DNA of 64,000 nt from Pseudomonas tritici (GTDB lineage: Bacteria > Pseudomonadota > Gammaproteobacteria > Pseudomonadales > Pseudomonadaceae), in the NCBI RefSeq assembly GCF_014268275.3, contig NZ_CP077084.1, forward strand, positions 3,658,001-3,722,000, in the 5' to 3' direction. Both the position numbers and the translations under genes were made by a program. The notes below the pieces were generated by a model. It saw only the letters and a program-made list of their open reading frames with translations, had not been told where the DNA came from and did no database searches. Below, one piece after another: positions 25,558 to 34,440 of this stretch; the first letter of the stretch is position 1, and each line of letters opens with the position of its first letter.

Positions 25558-28167
25558 GTGCTTGAAGCCTACCGCAAACATATCGAAGAGCGTGCAGCCC
25601 TGGGTATTGTTCCCCAGCCGCTTAACGCCGAACAAACCGCAGGCCTGGTTGAGCTGCTGAAAAATCCTCCGGCTGGCGAAGAAGAATTCCTCGTTGACCT
25701 GATCACCAACCGCATTCCACCAGGCGTTGACGAAGCTGCCTACGTCAAGGCCGGTTTCCTGTCTGCCCTGGCCAAGGGCGAAGCCACTTCCCCCCTGATC
25801 GACAAGAAACGCGCCGTTGAACTGCTTGGCACCATGCAAGGCGGCTACAACATCGTGACACTGGTTGATCTGCTGGACGACGCCGAGCTGGCACCTGTCG
25901 CCGCCGCCCAACTCAAGCACACCCTGCTGATGTTCGATGCGTTCCACGACGTGGCCGAAAAAGCCCGCAATGGCAACGATCACGCCAAAGCCGTGATCCA
26001 GTCCTGGGCAGACGGCGAGTGGTTCCGCAACCGCCCGACCCTGGCCGACAAGATCAGCCTGCGCGTGTTCAAGGTCACCGGCGAAACCAACACCGACGAC
26101 CTGTCCCCTGCCCCGGACGCCTGGTCCCGCCCTGACATCCCGCTGCACGCCCTGGCCATGCTGAAAATGGCTCGCGAAGGCATCGTGCCGGACGAGCAAG
26201 GCAAGACCGGCCCGATGAAGCAGATCGAAGAGATGCGCGGCCAAGGCTTCCCGATCGCCTACGTCGGTGACGTGGTCGGTACCGGTTCTTCGCGTAAATC
26301 CGCGACCAACTCCGTACTGTGGTTCTTCGGTGACGACGTTCCTTACGTGCCGAACAAGCGCGCTGGCGGCTTCTGCTTCGGCAGCAAGATCGCTCCTATC
26401 TTCTACAACACCATGGAAGATGCTGGCGCACTGCCAATCGAATTCGACGTTACCAACATGAACATGGGCGACGTGATCGACCTGTACCCGCATGCTGGCA
26501 AAGTCTGCAAACACGGCACCGACGAAGTCATCACCACCTTCGAAATGAAGACCCCGGTGCTGTTGGACGAAGTCCGCGCCGGCGGCCGTATCCCGCTGAT
26601 CATCGGTCGTGGCTTGACCGACAAGGCGCGTGCTGAACTGGGCCTGGGCCCTACCGACCTGTTCAAGCTGCCTGAAGCGCCTGTCGACACCGGCAAAGGT
26701 TTCACCCTGGCACAGAAAATGGTCGGCAAGGCGTGCGGTCTGCCAGAAGGCAAAGGCGTTCGCCCTGGCACCTACTGCGAACCGAAGATGACCACCGTGG
26801 GTTCCCAGGACACCACCGGTCCGATGACCCGTGACGAACTGAAAGACCTGGCGTGCCTGGGCTTCTCGACCGATCTGGTAATGCAGTCGTTCTGCCATAC
26901 CGCGGCCTATCCAAAGCCGATCGACGTGACCACCCACCACACCCTGCCTGACTTCATCATGACCCGTGGCGGCGTATCGCTGCGTCCAGGCGACGGCATC
27001 ATCCACAGCTGGCTGAACCGCATGCTGCTGCCGGACACCGTCGGTACCGGCGGTGACTCCCACACCCGTTTCCCGATGGGCATCTCGTTCCCGGCCGGTT
27101 CTGGCCTGGTGGCGTTTGCCGCGGCCACTGGCGTAATGCCACTGGACATGCCGGAATCGATCCTGGTGCGCTTCAAAGGCAAAATGAAACCTGGCATCAC
27201 CCTGCGTGACCTGGTTCATGCCATTCCTTACTACGCGATCCAATCGGGTCTGCTGACGGTAGAGAAGAAAGGCAAGAAGAACGCCTTCTCCGGCCGCATC
27301 CTGGAAATCGAAGGCCTGAACGACCTGACGCTGGAACAGGCTTTCGAGCTGTCCGACGCCTCGGCCGAACGTTCCGCTGCCGGTTGCACCATCAAGCTGT
27401 CGAAAGAGTCGATCACCGAGTACCTGAACTCCAACATCACCCTGCTGCGCTGGATGATCGGTGAAGGCTACGGCGACCCGCGCACCCTGGAACGTCGCGC
27501 CCAAGCGATGGAAGCCTGGGTTGCCAACCCAGAGCTGATGGAAGCCGATGCCGACGCGGAATACGCCGAAGTCATCGAGATCGACCTGGCCGACATCAAC
27601 GAGCCGATCCTCTGTGCACCGAACGACCCGGACGATGCCCGTCTGCTGTCCAGCGTTGCCGGTGAGAAGATCGACGAAGTGTTCATCGGTTCGTGCATGA
27701 CCAACATCGGTCACTTCCGCGCTGCCGGTAAGCTGCTGGAGCAGGTCAAGGGTCAGCTGCCAACCCGTCTGTGGCTGTCGCCGCCGACCAAGATGGACGC
27801 TCACCAACTGACCGAGGAAGGCTACTACGGCATCTACGGCAAGGCTGGCGCGCGCATGGAAATGCCGGGCTGCTCGCTGTGCATGGGTAACCAGGCACGT
27901 GTAGAGCCGAACTCGACCGTTGTGTCGACGTCGACCCGTAACTTCCCGAACCGTCTGGGTGACGGCGCTAACGTCTACCTGGCTTCTGCCGAGCTGGCAG
28001 CAGTGGCGTCTACCCTGGGTCGCCTGCCGACCGTCGAAGAGTACATGGGCTACGCAGCGAAACTGGACACCATGGCCAGTGACGTCTACCGCTACCTGAA
28101 CTTCGACCAGATCGCTGAGTTCCGCAAGATCGCAGCAAGCGCCAACATCCCGGTGATTCAAGCCTAA
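25558..28167 (+). CDS. acnB: Aconitate hydratase B
   Basis: An 869-residue bifunctional aconitase B (citrate to isocitrate, and methylisocitrate dehydration) of the TCA and methylcitrate cycles. The AcnB-specific N-terminal HEAT-like domain precedes the swivel domain. Family markers include [35 protein letters not shown], the cluster-binding [16 protein letters not shown] and [13 protein letters not shown]. The GTG start at 25558 gives [14 protein letters not shown], the family N-terminus, with GAGGGT 7 bp upstream; a longer frame from 25513 is not used. A strong terminator follows. Confidence 0.96.
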   Translation: MLEAYRKHIEERAALGIVPQPLNAEQTAGLVELLKNPPAGEEEFLVDLITNRIPPGVDEAAYVKAGFLSALAKGEATSPLIDKKRAVELLGTMQGGYNIVTLVDLLDDAELAPVAAAQLKHTLLMFDAFHDVAEKARNGNDHAKAVIQSWADGEWFRNRPTLADKISLRVFKVTGETNTDDLSPAPDAWSRPDIPLHALAMLKMAREGIVPDEQGKTGPMKQIEEMRGQGFPIAYVGDVVGTGSSRKSATNSVLWFFGDDVPYVPNKRAGGFCFGSKIAPIFYNTMEDAGALPIEFDVTNMNMGDVIDLYPHAGKVCKHGTDEVITTFEMKTPVLLDEVRAGGRIPLIIGRGLTDKARAELGLGPTDLFKLPEAPVDTGKGFTLAQKMVGKACGLPEGKGVRPGTYCEPKMTTVGSQDTTGPMTRDELKDLACLGFSTDLVMQSFCHTAAYPKPIDVTTHHTLPDFIMTRGGVSLRPGDGIIHSWLNRMLLPDTVGTGGDSHTRFPMGISFPAGSGLVAFAAATGVMPLDMPESILVRFKGKMKPGITLRDLVHAIPYYAIQSGLLTVEKKGKKNAFSGRILEIEGLNDLTLEQAFELSDASAERSAAGCTIKLSKESITEYLNSNITLLRWMIGEGYGDPRTLERRAQAMEAWVANPELMEADADAEYAEVIEIDLADINEPILCAPNDPDDARLLSSVAGEKIDEVFIGSCMTNIGHFRAAGKLLEQVKGQLPTRLWLSPPTKMDAHQLTEEGYYGIYGKAGARMEMPGCSLCMGNQARVEPNSTVVSTSTRNFPNRLGDGANVYLASAELAAVASTLGRLPTVEEYMGYAAKLDTMASDVYRYLNFDQIAEFRKIAASANIPVIQA

Positions 28168-28200
28168 GGGTGTGTTGATGTAGCTACACCCGGTAAAAAA

Positions 28201-28235
28201 AACGCCGCGTATCGCAAGATACGCGGCGTTTTTTT
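28201..28235 (+). terminator. Rho-independent terminator of acnB
   Basis: A 13-bp perfect stem AACGCCGCGTATC / GATACGCGGCGTT with a GCAA tetraloop, followed by a run of T. It lies 33 bp after the acnB stop and isolates it from the rhl locus. Confidence 0.95.
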
Positions 28236-28510
28236 GTGCTTGAAGAACCGCCGCGCCAGATGAAACACACTGATTGCCGACCGCCTTTGTATACCGACCT
28301 ACCAGATCAGGTAGTTGTCCCCCAACACCTTGAAGACTAAAACTCTCTACAGCCTGAAACCTGCGTCATGGGATCTGCCTGCTCTGGATCTACTTCGCGC
28401 TGTAAGCCGTACTACTTCTAATAAAAAACAATCAAGCCTTGCCCCCGGCACCTGAGCTCAGTGGCAGGGGCGCTCTCGCCTGTTTTTCAAGTGCTGACTG
28501 GAGGTGTGTT
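28236..28510. other. rhlA upstream region
   Basis: With the acnB terminator this makes a 343-bp gap without a gene. It contains the lux-type box at 28297-28316, a possible -10 (TAAAAC, about 28338-28343) at the right distance, and an untranslated leader of about 160 nt. Near the rhlA start the leader has a GC-rich hairpin followed by T5 (28465-28487) and a CACCT element (28449-28453) able to pair with the ribosome site. Confidence 0.5.
28297..28316. promoter_or_regulatory. lux/rhl-type box upstream of rhlA
   Basis: ACCTACCAGATCAGGTAGTT has the CT-N12-AG form of LuxR-family operators in Pseudomonas, with a near-perfect 16-bp dyad (CTACCAGA / TCAGGTAG, one mismatched pair). It lies 195 bp before the rhlA start, similar to the long leader of the P. 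aeruginosa rhlAB promoter. RhlR encoded downstream is the probable binder. Confidence 0.8.
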
Positions 28511-29404
28511 ATGTCGCGTAAACACTATGTGATCAAGAAGGTCTTCAAGGATTATTCGGTGTCAGTGGAACAAATCGGCGATGCTCCCAATAAAAATAAC
28601 GTTTTGCTGGTCAACGGCGCCATGGCCACGACGTCGGCCTTTGCCCGTACAAGCAAATGCCTGGCCGAACACTTTAACGTGGTGCTGTTTGACTTACCGT
28701 TCGCTGGAAACTCCCGCGTTCATAACCCGGACCGGTGCCTGGTGACCAAGGACGACGAAGTGCAGATATTGCTGGCATTGATCGAGCGCTTCAATATTCA
28801 CCACCTGGTTTCCGCCTCCTGGGGTGGCTTGTCGACCCTGTTGGCGCTCGCCAGAAACCCGGGCACCGTCAAAAGCTCGGTCGTGATGTCATTCGCTCCC
28901 GGCCTCAACGCACCGATGCTCGACTACGTCAGCGGGGCCCAGGCACTCATGGCCCGGGATGACAACGCAGGTATCGGCCATTTGCTCAACCAGACACTGG
29001 GCAAGCACCTTCCGGCCCGACTCAAGACCGCTAATCAACAACACATGGCGCAGTTGATCGACGCCGAGCAGCATCAAGCGCGATTCCATATCGACCAGGC
29101 GCTCAAGCTCAACGAGGGGGCTTACCTGCCGCAACTTTCGAGCATCAACAGCCATGTGCACTTTTTGAACGGCGCCTGGGACGAATACACCAGCGCCATG
29201 GACGTGCAGTGCTTCAAACAGTACATCCGTGACTGCAGCTTCTCCACGGCCGAGAGCAGCGGGCATTTTCTGGATCTGGAATCCAGGGCGGCGGCCAACG
29301 GCGTGCACCGTGCATTGCTCGGTCATTTGCTGGCGCCTCGCTATACCCAGCCAGAGGCGCTTCACGCGTCGCCCCCGCACCGAGCGCAGTTGAGCTTCGC
29401 CTGA
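28511..29404 (+). CDS. rhlA: HAA synthase RhlA (rhamnolipid lipid-moiety synthase)
   Basis: A 297-residue alpha/beta hydrolase-fold acyltransferase that joins two 3-hydroxyacyl units to make 3-(3-hydroxyalkanoyloxy)alkanoate, the lipid precursor of rhamnolipids. Resemblance to P. aeruginosa RhlA is strong throughout: [27 protein letters not shown], the nucleophile elbow [16 protein letters not shown], the Asp region GAWDEYTSA and the His region SGHFLDLES. The ATG at 28511 has GGAGG 6 bp upstream. It is the first gene of rhlAB and is preceded by a lux-type box. Confidence 0.95.
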   Translation: MSRKHYVIKKVFKDYSVSVEQIGDAPNKNNVLLVNGAMATTSAFARTSKCLAEHFNVVLFDLPFAGNSRVHNPDRCLVTKDDEVQILLALIERFNIHHLVSASWGGLSTLLALARNPGTVKSSVVMSFAPGLNAPMLDYVSGAQALMARDDNAGIGHLLNQTLGKHLPARLKTANQQHMAQLIDAEQHQARFHIDQALKLNEGAYLPQLSSINSHVHFLNGAWDEYTSAMDVQCFKQYIRDCSFSTAESSGHFLDLESRAAANGVHRALLGHLLAPRYTQPEALHASPPHRAQLSFA

Positions 29405-29429
29405 GCACTTTTCGACAAGGATGTGGATG

Positions 29430-30701
29430 ATGCGAGTAATCATGATTGCCATCGGCTCGGCCGGTGACGTTTTTCCCTTTATCGGCCTGGGCTCTGCCCT
29501 GATTCTGCGCGGTCATCAGGTGACCTTGTGCAGCATGCCGGCTTTTCAACGCACCATTGAGGCGCGAGGCCTAGACTTCGTACCGTTATGTGATGAGGCT
29601 ACCTACACCGCCGCCATGGGTGATCCCCGGCTGTGGGACCCGAAGACATCCTTCGGCGTGTTGTGGCAAGCCATCGCCGGCCTTTTAGAGCCGGTCTACG
29701 ACTATGTGACCGCCCAGGACAACGACGACACCGTGGTCGTCGGCTCGCTGTGGGCCTTGGGTGCTCGTATCGCCCATGAAAAATACGGCTTCCCCTACCT
29801 GTCCGTCCAAGTATCACCATCAACGTTGCTGTCTGCACATTTGCCGCCCGTGCACCCCACCTTCAATGTATCGCCGCGCTTGCCATTGACCCTGCGTAAA
29901 CTCCTCTGGCGCGGGATCGAATACCTAAGCCTGGACCGTACCTGTGCGCCCCAAATCAATGCCCTGCGCCGCAAACACGGGCTGCCAGGCACGGTGAAGA
30001 CTATCTTCAGCCAATGGATGCATTCGCCTCAAGGGGTAATATGCCTGTTCCCCGAATGGTTCGCCCCCGTACAGCAAGACTGGCCGCAGCCCTTGCACAT
30101 GGCCGGCTTCCCACTGTTCGACGGCGGCACCCTCGGGCTCGATGAGCAAAGCCGAACTTTTCTGGACGCAGGATCTGCCCCCATTGTCTTCACCCAAGGC
30201 TCCACTGAGCACTTTGACCATCAGTTTTATCGGTTCGCCCTCGCAGCGCTGCACAAGTCGGGCGCACGCGGCATTTTTCTGACCGGTGATCGGCCGGTCA
30301 TCAGCGACTTGCCGCCCACGGTGATGCAGCGTCCGTTCTTGCCGATGAGTTCACTGTTGCCCCGCGCGGCGGGCCTGGTCCACCCCGGCGGCATTGGTGC
30401 CATGAGCCTGGGGCTTGCGGCCGGCATTCCACAGATCGTCCTGCCGATCGCTCACGACCAGTTCGATAACGCCGAGCGACTGGTGCGCATGGGGTGCGGG
30501 ATTCGCCTCGACCTGCCCCTGGACAGCCAAGACCTGCAAGGGGCGATCGCAGCACTGTTACACGATACCCACTTGCAAAAGGCCAGCCTGCGGGCGAGTA
30601 GCCTGATGCCCGCCGACGCGGCGTCCTGTGAAACAGCGGTCAAGGCCATTGAGCAGTGCCACGCGCGCCATTCAATTCCTCGTCTGCGCCAAGCGTCATA
30701 A
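29430..30701 (+). CDS. rhlB: Rhamnosyltransferase 1 subunit RhlB
   Basis: A 423-residue GT1-family glycosyltransferase that adds rhamnose from dTDP-L-rhamnose to HAA, giving mono-rhamnolipid at the inner membrane. RhlB landmarks include IAIGSAGDVFPFIGLG, GDPRLWDPKTSFGVLWQAIA, VVVGSLWALGARIAHEKYG, FTQGSTEH and the donor-site motif LVHPGGIGAMSLGLAAGIPQ. Three ATGs are close together (29421, 29427, 29430); the last aligns best with known RhlB and has the best ribosome-site spacing. The gap to rhlA is 25 bp. dTDP-rhamnose must come from rml genes elsewhere. Confidence 0.94.
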   Translation: MRVIMIAIGSAGDVFPFIGLGSALILRGHQVTLCSMPAFQRTIEARGLDFVPLCDEATYTAAMGDPRLWDPKTSFGVLWQAIAGLLEPVYDYVTAQDNDDTVVVGSLWALGARIAHEKYGFPYLSVQVSPSTLLSAHLPPVHPTFNVSPRLPLTLRKLLWRGIEYLSLDRTCAPQINALRRKHGLPGTVKTIFSQWMHSPQGVICLFPEWFAPVQQDWPQPLHMAGFPLFDGGTLGLDEQSRTFLDAGSAPIVFTQGSTEHFDHQFYRFALAALHKSGARGIFLTGDRPVISDLPPTVMQRPFLPMSSLLPRAAGLVHPGGIGAMSLGLAAGIPQIVLPIAHDQFDNAERLVRMGCGIRLDLPLDSQDLQGAIAALLHDTHLQKASLRASSLMPADAASCETAVKAIEQCHARHSIPRLRQAS

Positions 30702-30759
30702 CACCAGCGTCTTGGGTGAAAGCACCGTGCCAGAGCCATCGGGAAAGCCTAGGAAAAGT

Positions 30760-30787
30760 TTGACAGAAATATCTCGTGGGCTAGATT
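30760..30787 (+). promoter_or_regulatory. Candidate sigma70 promoter for rhlR
   Basis: TTGACA at 30760-30765 and TAGATT at 30782-30787, 16 bp apart, lie 33 bp before the rhlR ATG. The -35 hexamer is a perfect consensus. This suggests rhlRI can be expressed independently of the rhlAB promoter. Confidence 0.5.
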
Positions 30788-30819
30788 GCCAAAGGTTTGG
30801 GGAATCGAGGCGACTGTCC

Positions 30820-31545
30820 ATGGAGAAGGAAAACGACCTCATTCGCTGGTGGAATCGCTTGCGGATAGAGATGCTCAAGCAACAGGGTGGGCCACAAGTG
30901 TTCGCGCTGCTGGAGCGGGAGGTGTTGCAACTGGGGTTCGAGTATTACGCCTATGGCGTACGCCACCTGACCCCTTTTACCCGTCCAAAAACCGAGATTT
31001 ACGGCTCCTACCCCGAAAGATGGCTGGAACATTACGAGGAGCAAAACTACGCGGCAGTCGATCCGTCGATTCTCAGTGGCTTGCGTTCCACCGAGATGGT
31101 GCTGTGGAACGACGCACTGTTTGATAACAGTCGAAAGTTATGGCTGGAAGCTCGGGACTGGGGTCTGCGCATCGGCGCCACGCTGCCGATTCGCAGCCAC
31201 GATCACTCGCTGCGGTTACTGTCCGTGGCCCGGCGCGAAGACCGGATCTCACAGGCAGAAAGCGACGAAATAGAATTGCGCCTGCGCTGCATCCTCGAAC
31301 AGGTGACGCTGCGCCTGACGGACCTTGGCCATAGCGAACGCACCCACCCATCGGTGTGCCTCAGTCTGCGTGAGCGGGAGATACTGCAGTGGACCGCCGA
31401 CGGCAAAAGTTCCGGCGAGATCGCGCTGATCCTCACCATCTCCATCAACACCGTGAACTTTCACCTCAAGGCCATCCAGAAAAAATTCGGGGCCGCCAAC
31501 AAGACACTGGCGGCTGCCTATGCCGCCGCACTGGGCTTGATCTAG
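30820..31545 (+). CDS. rhlR: LuxR-family quorum-sensing regulator RhlR
   Basis: A 241-residue regulator, the same length as P. aeruginosa RhlR. The autoinducer domain (about 15-165) has the conserved Trp, Tyr and Asp ligand contacts in RWLEHYEEQNYAAVDPSIL, and the DNA-binding domain has LSLREREILQWTADGKSSGE and NTVNFHLKAIQKKFGAANK. It should bind a short-chain acyl-homoserine lactone made by the RhlI downstream and activate rhlAB. The ATG at 30820 is preferred to upstream in-frame starts because it gives the family N-terminus. Confidence 0.93.
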   Translation: MEKENDLIRWWNRLRIEMLKQQGGPQVFALLEREVLQLGFEYYAYGVRHLTPFTRPKTEIYGSYPERWLEHYEEQNYAAVDPSILSGLRSTEMVLWNDALFDNSRKLWLEARDWGLRIGATLPIRSHDHSLRLLSVARREDRISQAESDEIELRLRCILEQVTLRLTDLGHSERTHPSVCLSLREREILQWTADGKSSGEIALILTISINTVNFHLKAIQKKFGAANKTLAAAYAAALGLI

Positions 31546-31573
31546 GGCCCGACGATCACGATAAGGACATCCA

Positions 31574-32152
31574 ATGATCAATATCATCACCCGCCATCAC
31601 CATGAACTGTCTGCAGCCCTTGAGGACGACCTGGGCCGCTATCGACACGAAGTATTCATCCAGCAACTGGGCTGGAAACTAGACTCCACCTGCGCCCTGC
31701 CCCAACGCGAATTCGACCAGTTCGACCAGGCCGACACCCGTCACATCCTCGCCCTGGACACCAAAGGCCAGGTCTGCGGTTGCGCACGACTGTTGCCGAC
31801 CACACAGCCTTATCTGCTGTCGGAAGTCTTTGGATTTCTGTGCGACCAGCCCAGCCCGCAAAGCAGTGATACTTGGGAAGTGTCGCGCTTTGCCGCCCGA
31901 GCTCTTGAGGAAGGCACCTTACCGATGCGGATCTGGTGGAACAGCCTGCACCATGCCTGGCGCCAGGGCGCCAATCGAGTGGTGGCGGTCACCACCCCGG
32001 CACTGGAGCGTTATTTCCTGAAAAATGGTGTGCAGTTGAGTCGCCTCGGCGCTGCGCAACGCGTGAACAAAGACCACCTGGTAGCGCTGAGTTTTCCGGC
32101 CTGGCAGAAAAACGGCCAAATCGCGTTGCACGCTGATTCGGCCGTTGCATAG
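31574..32152 (+). CDS. rhlI: Acyl-homoserine-lactone synthase RhlI
   Basis: A 192-residue LuxI-family enzyme making acyl-homoserine lactone from SAM and acyl-carrier protein. Conserved residues are in place: Arg and Phe in GRYRHEVFIQQLGW, the acidic pair in FDQFDQADTRH, CGCARLLPTTQPYLL, and the Glu-Arg pair in WEVSRFAAR. Resemblance to RhlI is close, so a butanoyl- or hexanoyl-type signal is plausible but not proven. It is 28 bp after rhlR with an AAGGA ribosome site. No lux box is visible in the gap, so rhlRI are probably cotranscribed. Confidence 0.92.
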   Translation: MINIITRHHHELSAALEDDLGRYRHEVFIQQLGWKLDSTCALPQREFDQFDQADTRHILALDTKGQVCGCARLLPTTQPYLLSEVFGFLCDQPSPQSSDTWEVSRFAARALEEGTLPMRIWWNSLHHAWRQGANRVVAVTTPALERYFLKNGVQLSRLGAAQRVNKDHLVALSFPAWQKNGQIALHADSAVA

Positions 32153-32203
32153 CGCTGCGTGATCCAGGTGTGAGGAAAGCCCGGGTCGAAGGTTTTGCTC
32201 ACA

Positions 32204-33481
32204 TCAAGGAATCAGCGAGTACACCACCGCAGTGATCGCCACCAGGCCAACCGCCGTGACAAACACATTGGACGCCTGCCCACGGTACTTGGCCATGGCC
32301 GGCACTTTGCGGATGGCATACATCGGCATCAGGAACAGGATCGAAGCAATGATCGGACCACCCAGAGCCTCAATCATGTGGAGAATGCTTGGGTTTAACG
32401 TCGCAACCATCCAGCACGCCACCAGCATGAAAGCGGCAGTCATGCGGTCCAGGCGCTTGGCACCCGGGCGACGACCCGTTTTCAGCACCAACCCCTTGAG
32501 GCCTTCGCTGGCGCCGATGTAGTGGCCCAGGAACGATTTGGCAATCGCCACAAACGCGATCAACGGAGCGGCAAACTCGATGGTCGGGTTATCGAAGTGG
32601 TTGGCCAGGTACGACAGGATCGACAGGTTCTGCGCCTTCGCTTCGGCCAACTGCGCCGGCGATAGGGTCAGTACGCAGCTGAATACGAAGAACAGCACCA
32701 TCACCACCATCAATACGTGTGCGCGGGACAGGATCTGCGAGCTGCGCTCATCGGCGTGGGCGCCGTACTGGCGCTTCTGGTCAACCGCAAAGGCCGAGAT
32801 GATCGGCGAATGGTTGAACGAGAACACCATCACCGGGATCGCCAGCCACAGCGTATTGAGCAGTGCAGACGGTGCCGGGACTACGCTGGCGGTGCTGAGG
32901 ATGCCGCCATTCCAATGCGGAACCAGGTACACCGCCAGGAACAGCAAGGCGACGATGAACGGATACACCATCAGGCTCATGGCCTTGACGATCACTTGCT
33001 CGCCGCAACGCACCACGGCCAGCAGGCCGAGGATCAGCACCAACGACAGAATCGCTCGTGGTGGCGGCATGATGTGCAGTTGGTGTTCCATGAAGCTACC
33101 AACGGTGTTGGTCAGCGCCACGCTGTAGATCAGCAGGATCGGGAAGATCGCAAAGAAGTACAGCAAGGTGATCAGCGCACCGGCCTTGATGCCGAAGTGC
33201 TCTTCGACGACGTCGGTGATGTCGGAGCCTTCTCGACCGGACAGTACGAAGCGGGTCAGGCCACGGTGGGCGAAGAACGTCATCGGGAAGGCCAGTACCG
33301 CGAGGATCACCAGTGGCCAGAAGCCTCCCAGGCCCGCGTTGATCGGCAAGAACAGCGTGCCGGCGCCAATGGCGGTGCCGAACAGGCCAAGCATCCAGGT
33401 GGTGTCCTGGCGGCTCCAGCGTGTGAGGGTTGCAGGTGTCGTCTCATAGCGTTGGTCGACGCTATTGGCCTGATCATTCAT
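32204..33481 (-). CDS. HAAAP-family serine/threonine permease (SdaC-like)
   Basis: A 425-residue inner-membrane amino-acid permease with about eleven helices. The start of the transport domain, TAIGAGTLFLPINAGLGGFWP, and FSFNHSPIISAFAVDQKRQYG are characteristic of the SdaC/TdcC branch, which imports serine or threonine with protons. The N-terminal 20 residues are hydrophilic. It is monocistronic here, running toward the rhlI stop from the opposite strand. Confidence 0.88.
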   Translation of the reverse strand: MNDQANSVDQRYETTPATLTRWSRQDTTWMLGLFGTAIGAGTLFLPINAGLGGFWPLVILAVLAFPMTFFAHRGLTRFVLSGREGSDITDVVEEHFGIKAGALITLLYFFAIFPILLIYSVALTNTVGSFMEHQLHIMPPPRAILSLVLILGLLAVVRCGEQVIVKAMSLMVYPFIVALLFLAVYLVPHWNGGILSTASVVPAPSALLNTLWLAIPVMVFSFNHSPIISAFAVDQKRQYGAHADERSSQILSRAHVLMVVMVLFFVFSCVLTLSPAQLAEAKAQNLSILSYLANHFDNPTIEFAAPLIAFVAIAKSFLGHYIGASEGLKGLVLKTGRRPGAKRLDRMTAAFMLVACWMVATLNPSILHMIEALGGPIIASILFLMPMYAIRKVPAMAKYRGQASNVFVTAVGLVAITAVVYSLIP

Positions 33482-33689
33482 CCGATCGGATCTCCGCTTT
33501 TACACGGTCGGGACGAGTCAGAAAAACCTGACAGGCAGCGCCCCGACCATAGAAGGGGCCGGATTGTCCGGGATTCTGTTGAATAAGCAAAGACTTAGCT
33601 GAGGAACGGTGGCGTGGTACATCGACGCGCCGCGCACAAATCAAACACATTCGTTGACAACTTGGCGCCGCTTTCAGCATGATCCAGCC

Positions 33690-33773
33690 ATGAACCGTAT
33701 TCAGCTGAACCTCACCCCCACCACCACGACCGCCTCAGGCGGGTCGTGCGGTTGCGGTGGGTGTTCACGCTAG
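33690..33773 (+). CDS. Short Cys- and Thr-rich ORF (27 residues)
   Basis: ATG-initiated frame of 27 codons. The sequence begins MNRIQLNLTPTTTTA and ends SGGSCGCGGCSR, so it has a run of four Thr and a CxCxxC cluster. The coding bases also form a strong hairpin (33725-33734 with 33738-33748, loop TCA). A rho-independent terminator follows at 33794-33825. It could be a leader peptide for attenuation of the downstream hydrolase gene or a free-standing metal-binding peptide. No obvious ribosome site precedes it, so translation is uncertain. Confidence 0.45.
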   Translation: MNRIQLNLTPTTTTASGGSCGCGGCSR

Positions 33774-33793
33774 ACACCTCACAGATTCAACCC

Positions 33794-33825
33794 AAGGCCC
33801 CGCCAGCAATGGACGGGGCCTTTTT
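33794..33825 (+). terminator. Rho-independent terminator between short ORF and hydrolase gene
   Basis: AAGGCCCCG / CGGGGCCTT stem (9 bp) with an 11-nt loop followed by T5. It lies 20 bp after the short ORF stop and 38 bp before the hydrolase start, so it can attenuate or end transcription entering the hydrolase gene. Confidence 0.85.
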
Positions 33826-33862
33826 ATTGCTCCGCCATCTGGCCATTGCAAGGAGCAACACC

Positions 33863-34387
33863 ATGACTGACGCCCTGCTGATCATTGATATGCAAACTGG
33901 CTTATACGACGGTCCGGAAAAGCCCTTCGAGCGCGAACGTGTACTCGCCACCATCAACCAACTGATTCAGCGTGCACGCCATGCAGGCGCCCCGATCTTC
34001 GTCGCCCGCCACACTGGCCCGGCAGGCTCGCCGATTGAAGCCGGCAGCGCGCCCTGGCAGCTATGGCATGGCCTGGATGTCGACGAGTCGCGCGATCTGT
34101 TGTTCAACAAAACCCGCCCCAGTTGCTTCCTGGGCACAGACTTGCAGCAGCAACTGAGGGCGGCACAGGTCAGCCAATTGGTGATCGTGGGCATGAAAAC
34201 CCAGTTCTGTATCGACGCCACCTGCCGGGTAGCGGTGGAACTGGGCTTCCAGGTGGTGCTGCCGGAAGACGGCCATACCTGCATGGACACTGCGGCATTG
34301 AAAGCCGAGGCGATTATCGAGCATCACAACGCGACGTTGGCTGGGGCGTTTGTGAAGCGCACGAGAGCGGCTGAGATCCGCTTCTGA
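33863..34387 (+). CDS. Isochorismatase-like cysteine hydrolase
   Basis: A 174-residue cysteine hydrolase of the isochorismatase superfamily. The triad is visible: Asp in LLIIDMQTG (residue 9), Lys in FNKTRPSCF (about 83) and Cys in MKTQFCIDATCR (about 117). The substrate is unpredictable; relatives include nicotinamidases and other amidohydrolases. AAGGAG lies 7 bp before the ATG. A longer in-frame start at 33746 would run through the terminator and is rejected. A 2-hydroxyacid dehydrogenase gene starts 53 bp downstream. Confidence 0.88.
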   Translation: MTDALLIIDMQTGLYDGPEKPFERERVLATINQLIQRARHAGAPIFVARHTGPAGSPIEAGSAPWQLWHGLDVDESRDLLFNKTRPSCFLGTDLQQQLRAAQVSQLVIVGMKTQFCIDATCRVAVELGFQVVLPEDGHTCMDTAALKAEAIIEHHNATLAGAFVKRTRAAEIRF

Positions 34388-34440
34388 CCACGCAAATACT
34401 GCATACTCATGCCCTCAAACCCTTCAGGAAGAGCCTTCCG

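Noticed and set aside
25510..28161. 883-codon open frame on the strand opposite acnB
   Set aside because: Mirror of GC-rich acnB codons. The translation is Gly/His/Val-rich with no domain, and the acnB frame is certain.
28511..29404. RhlA as a generic alpha/beta hydrolase
   Set aside because: Close resemblance to RhlA over the whole length and the rhlB-rhlR-rhlI neighbours decide the call.
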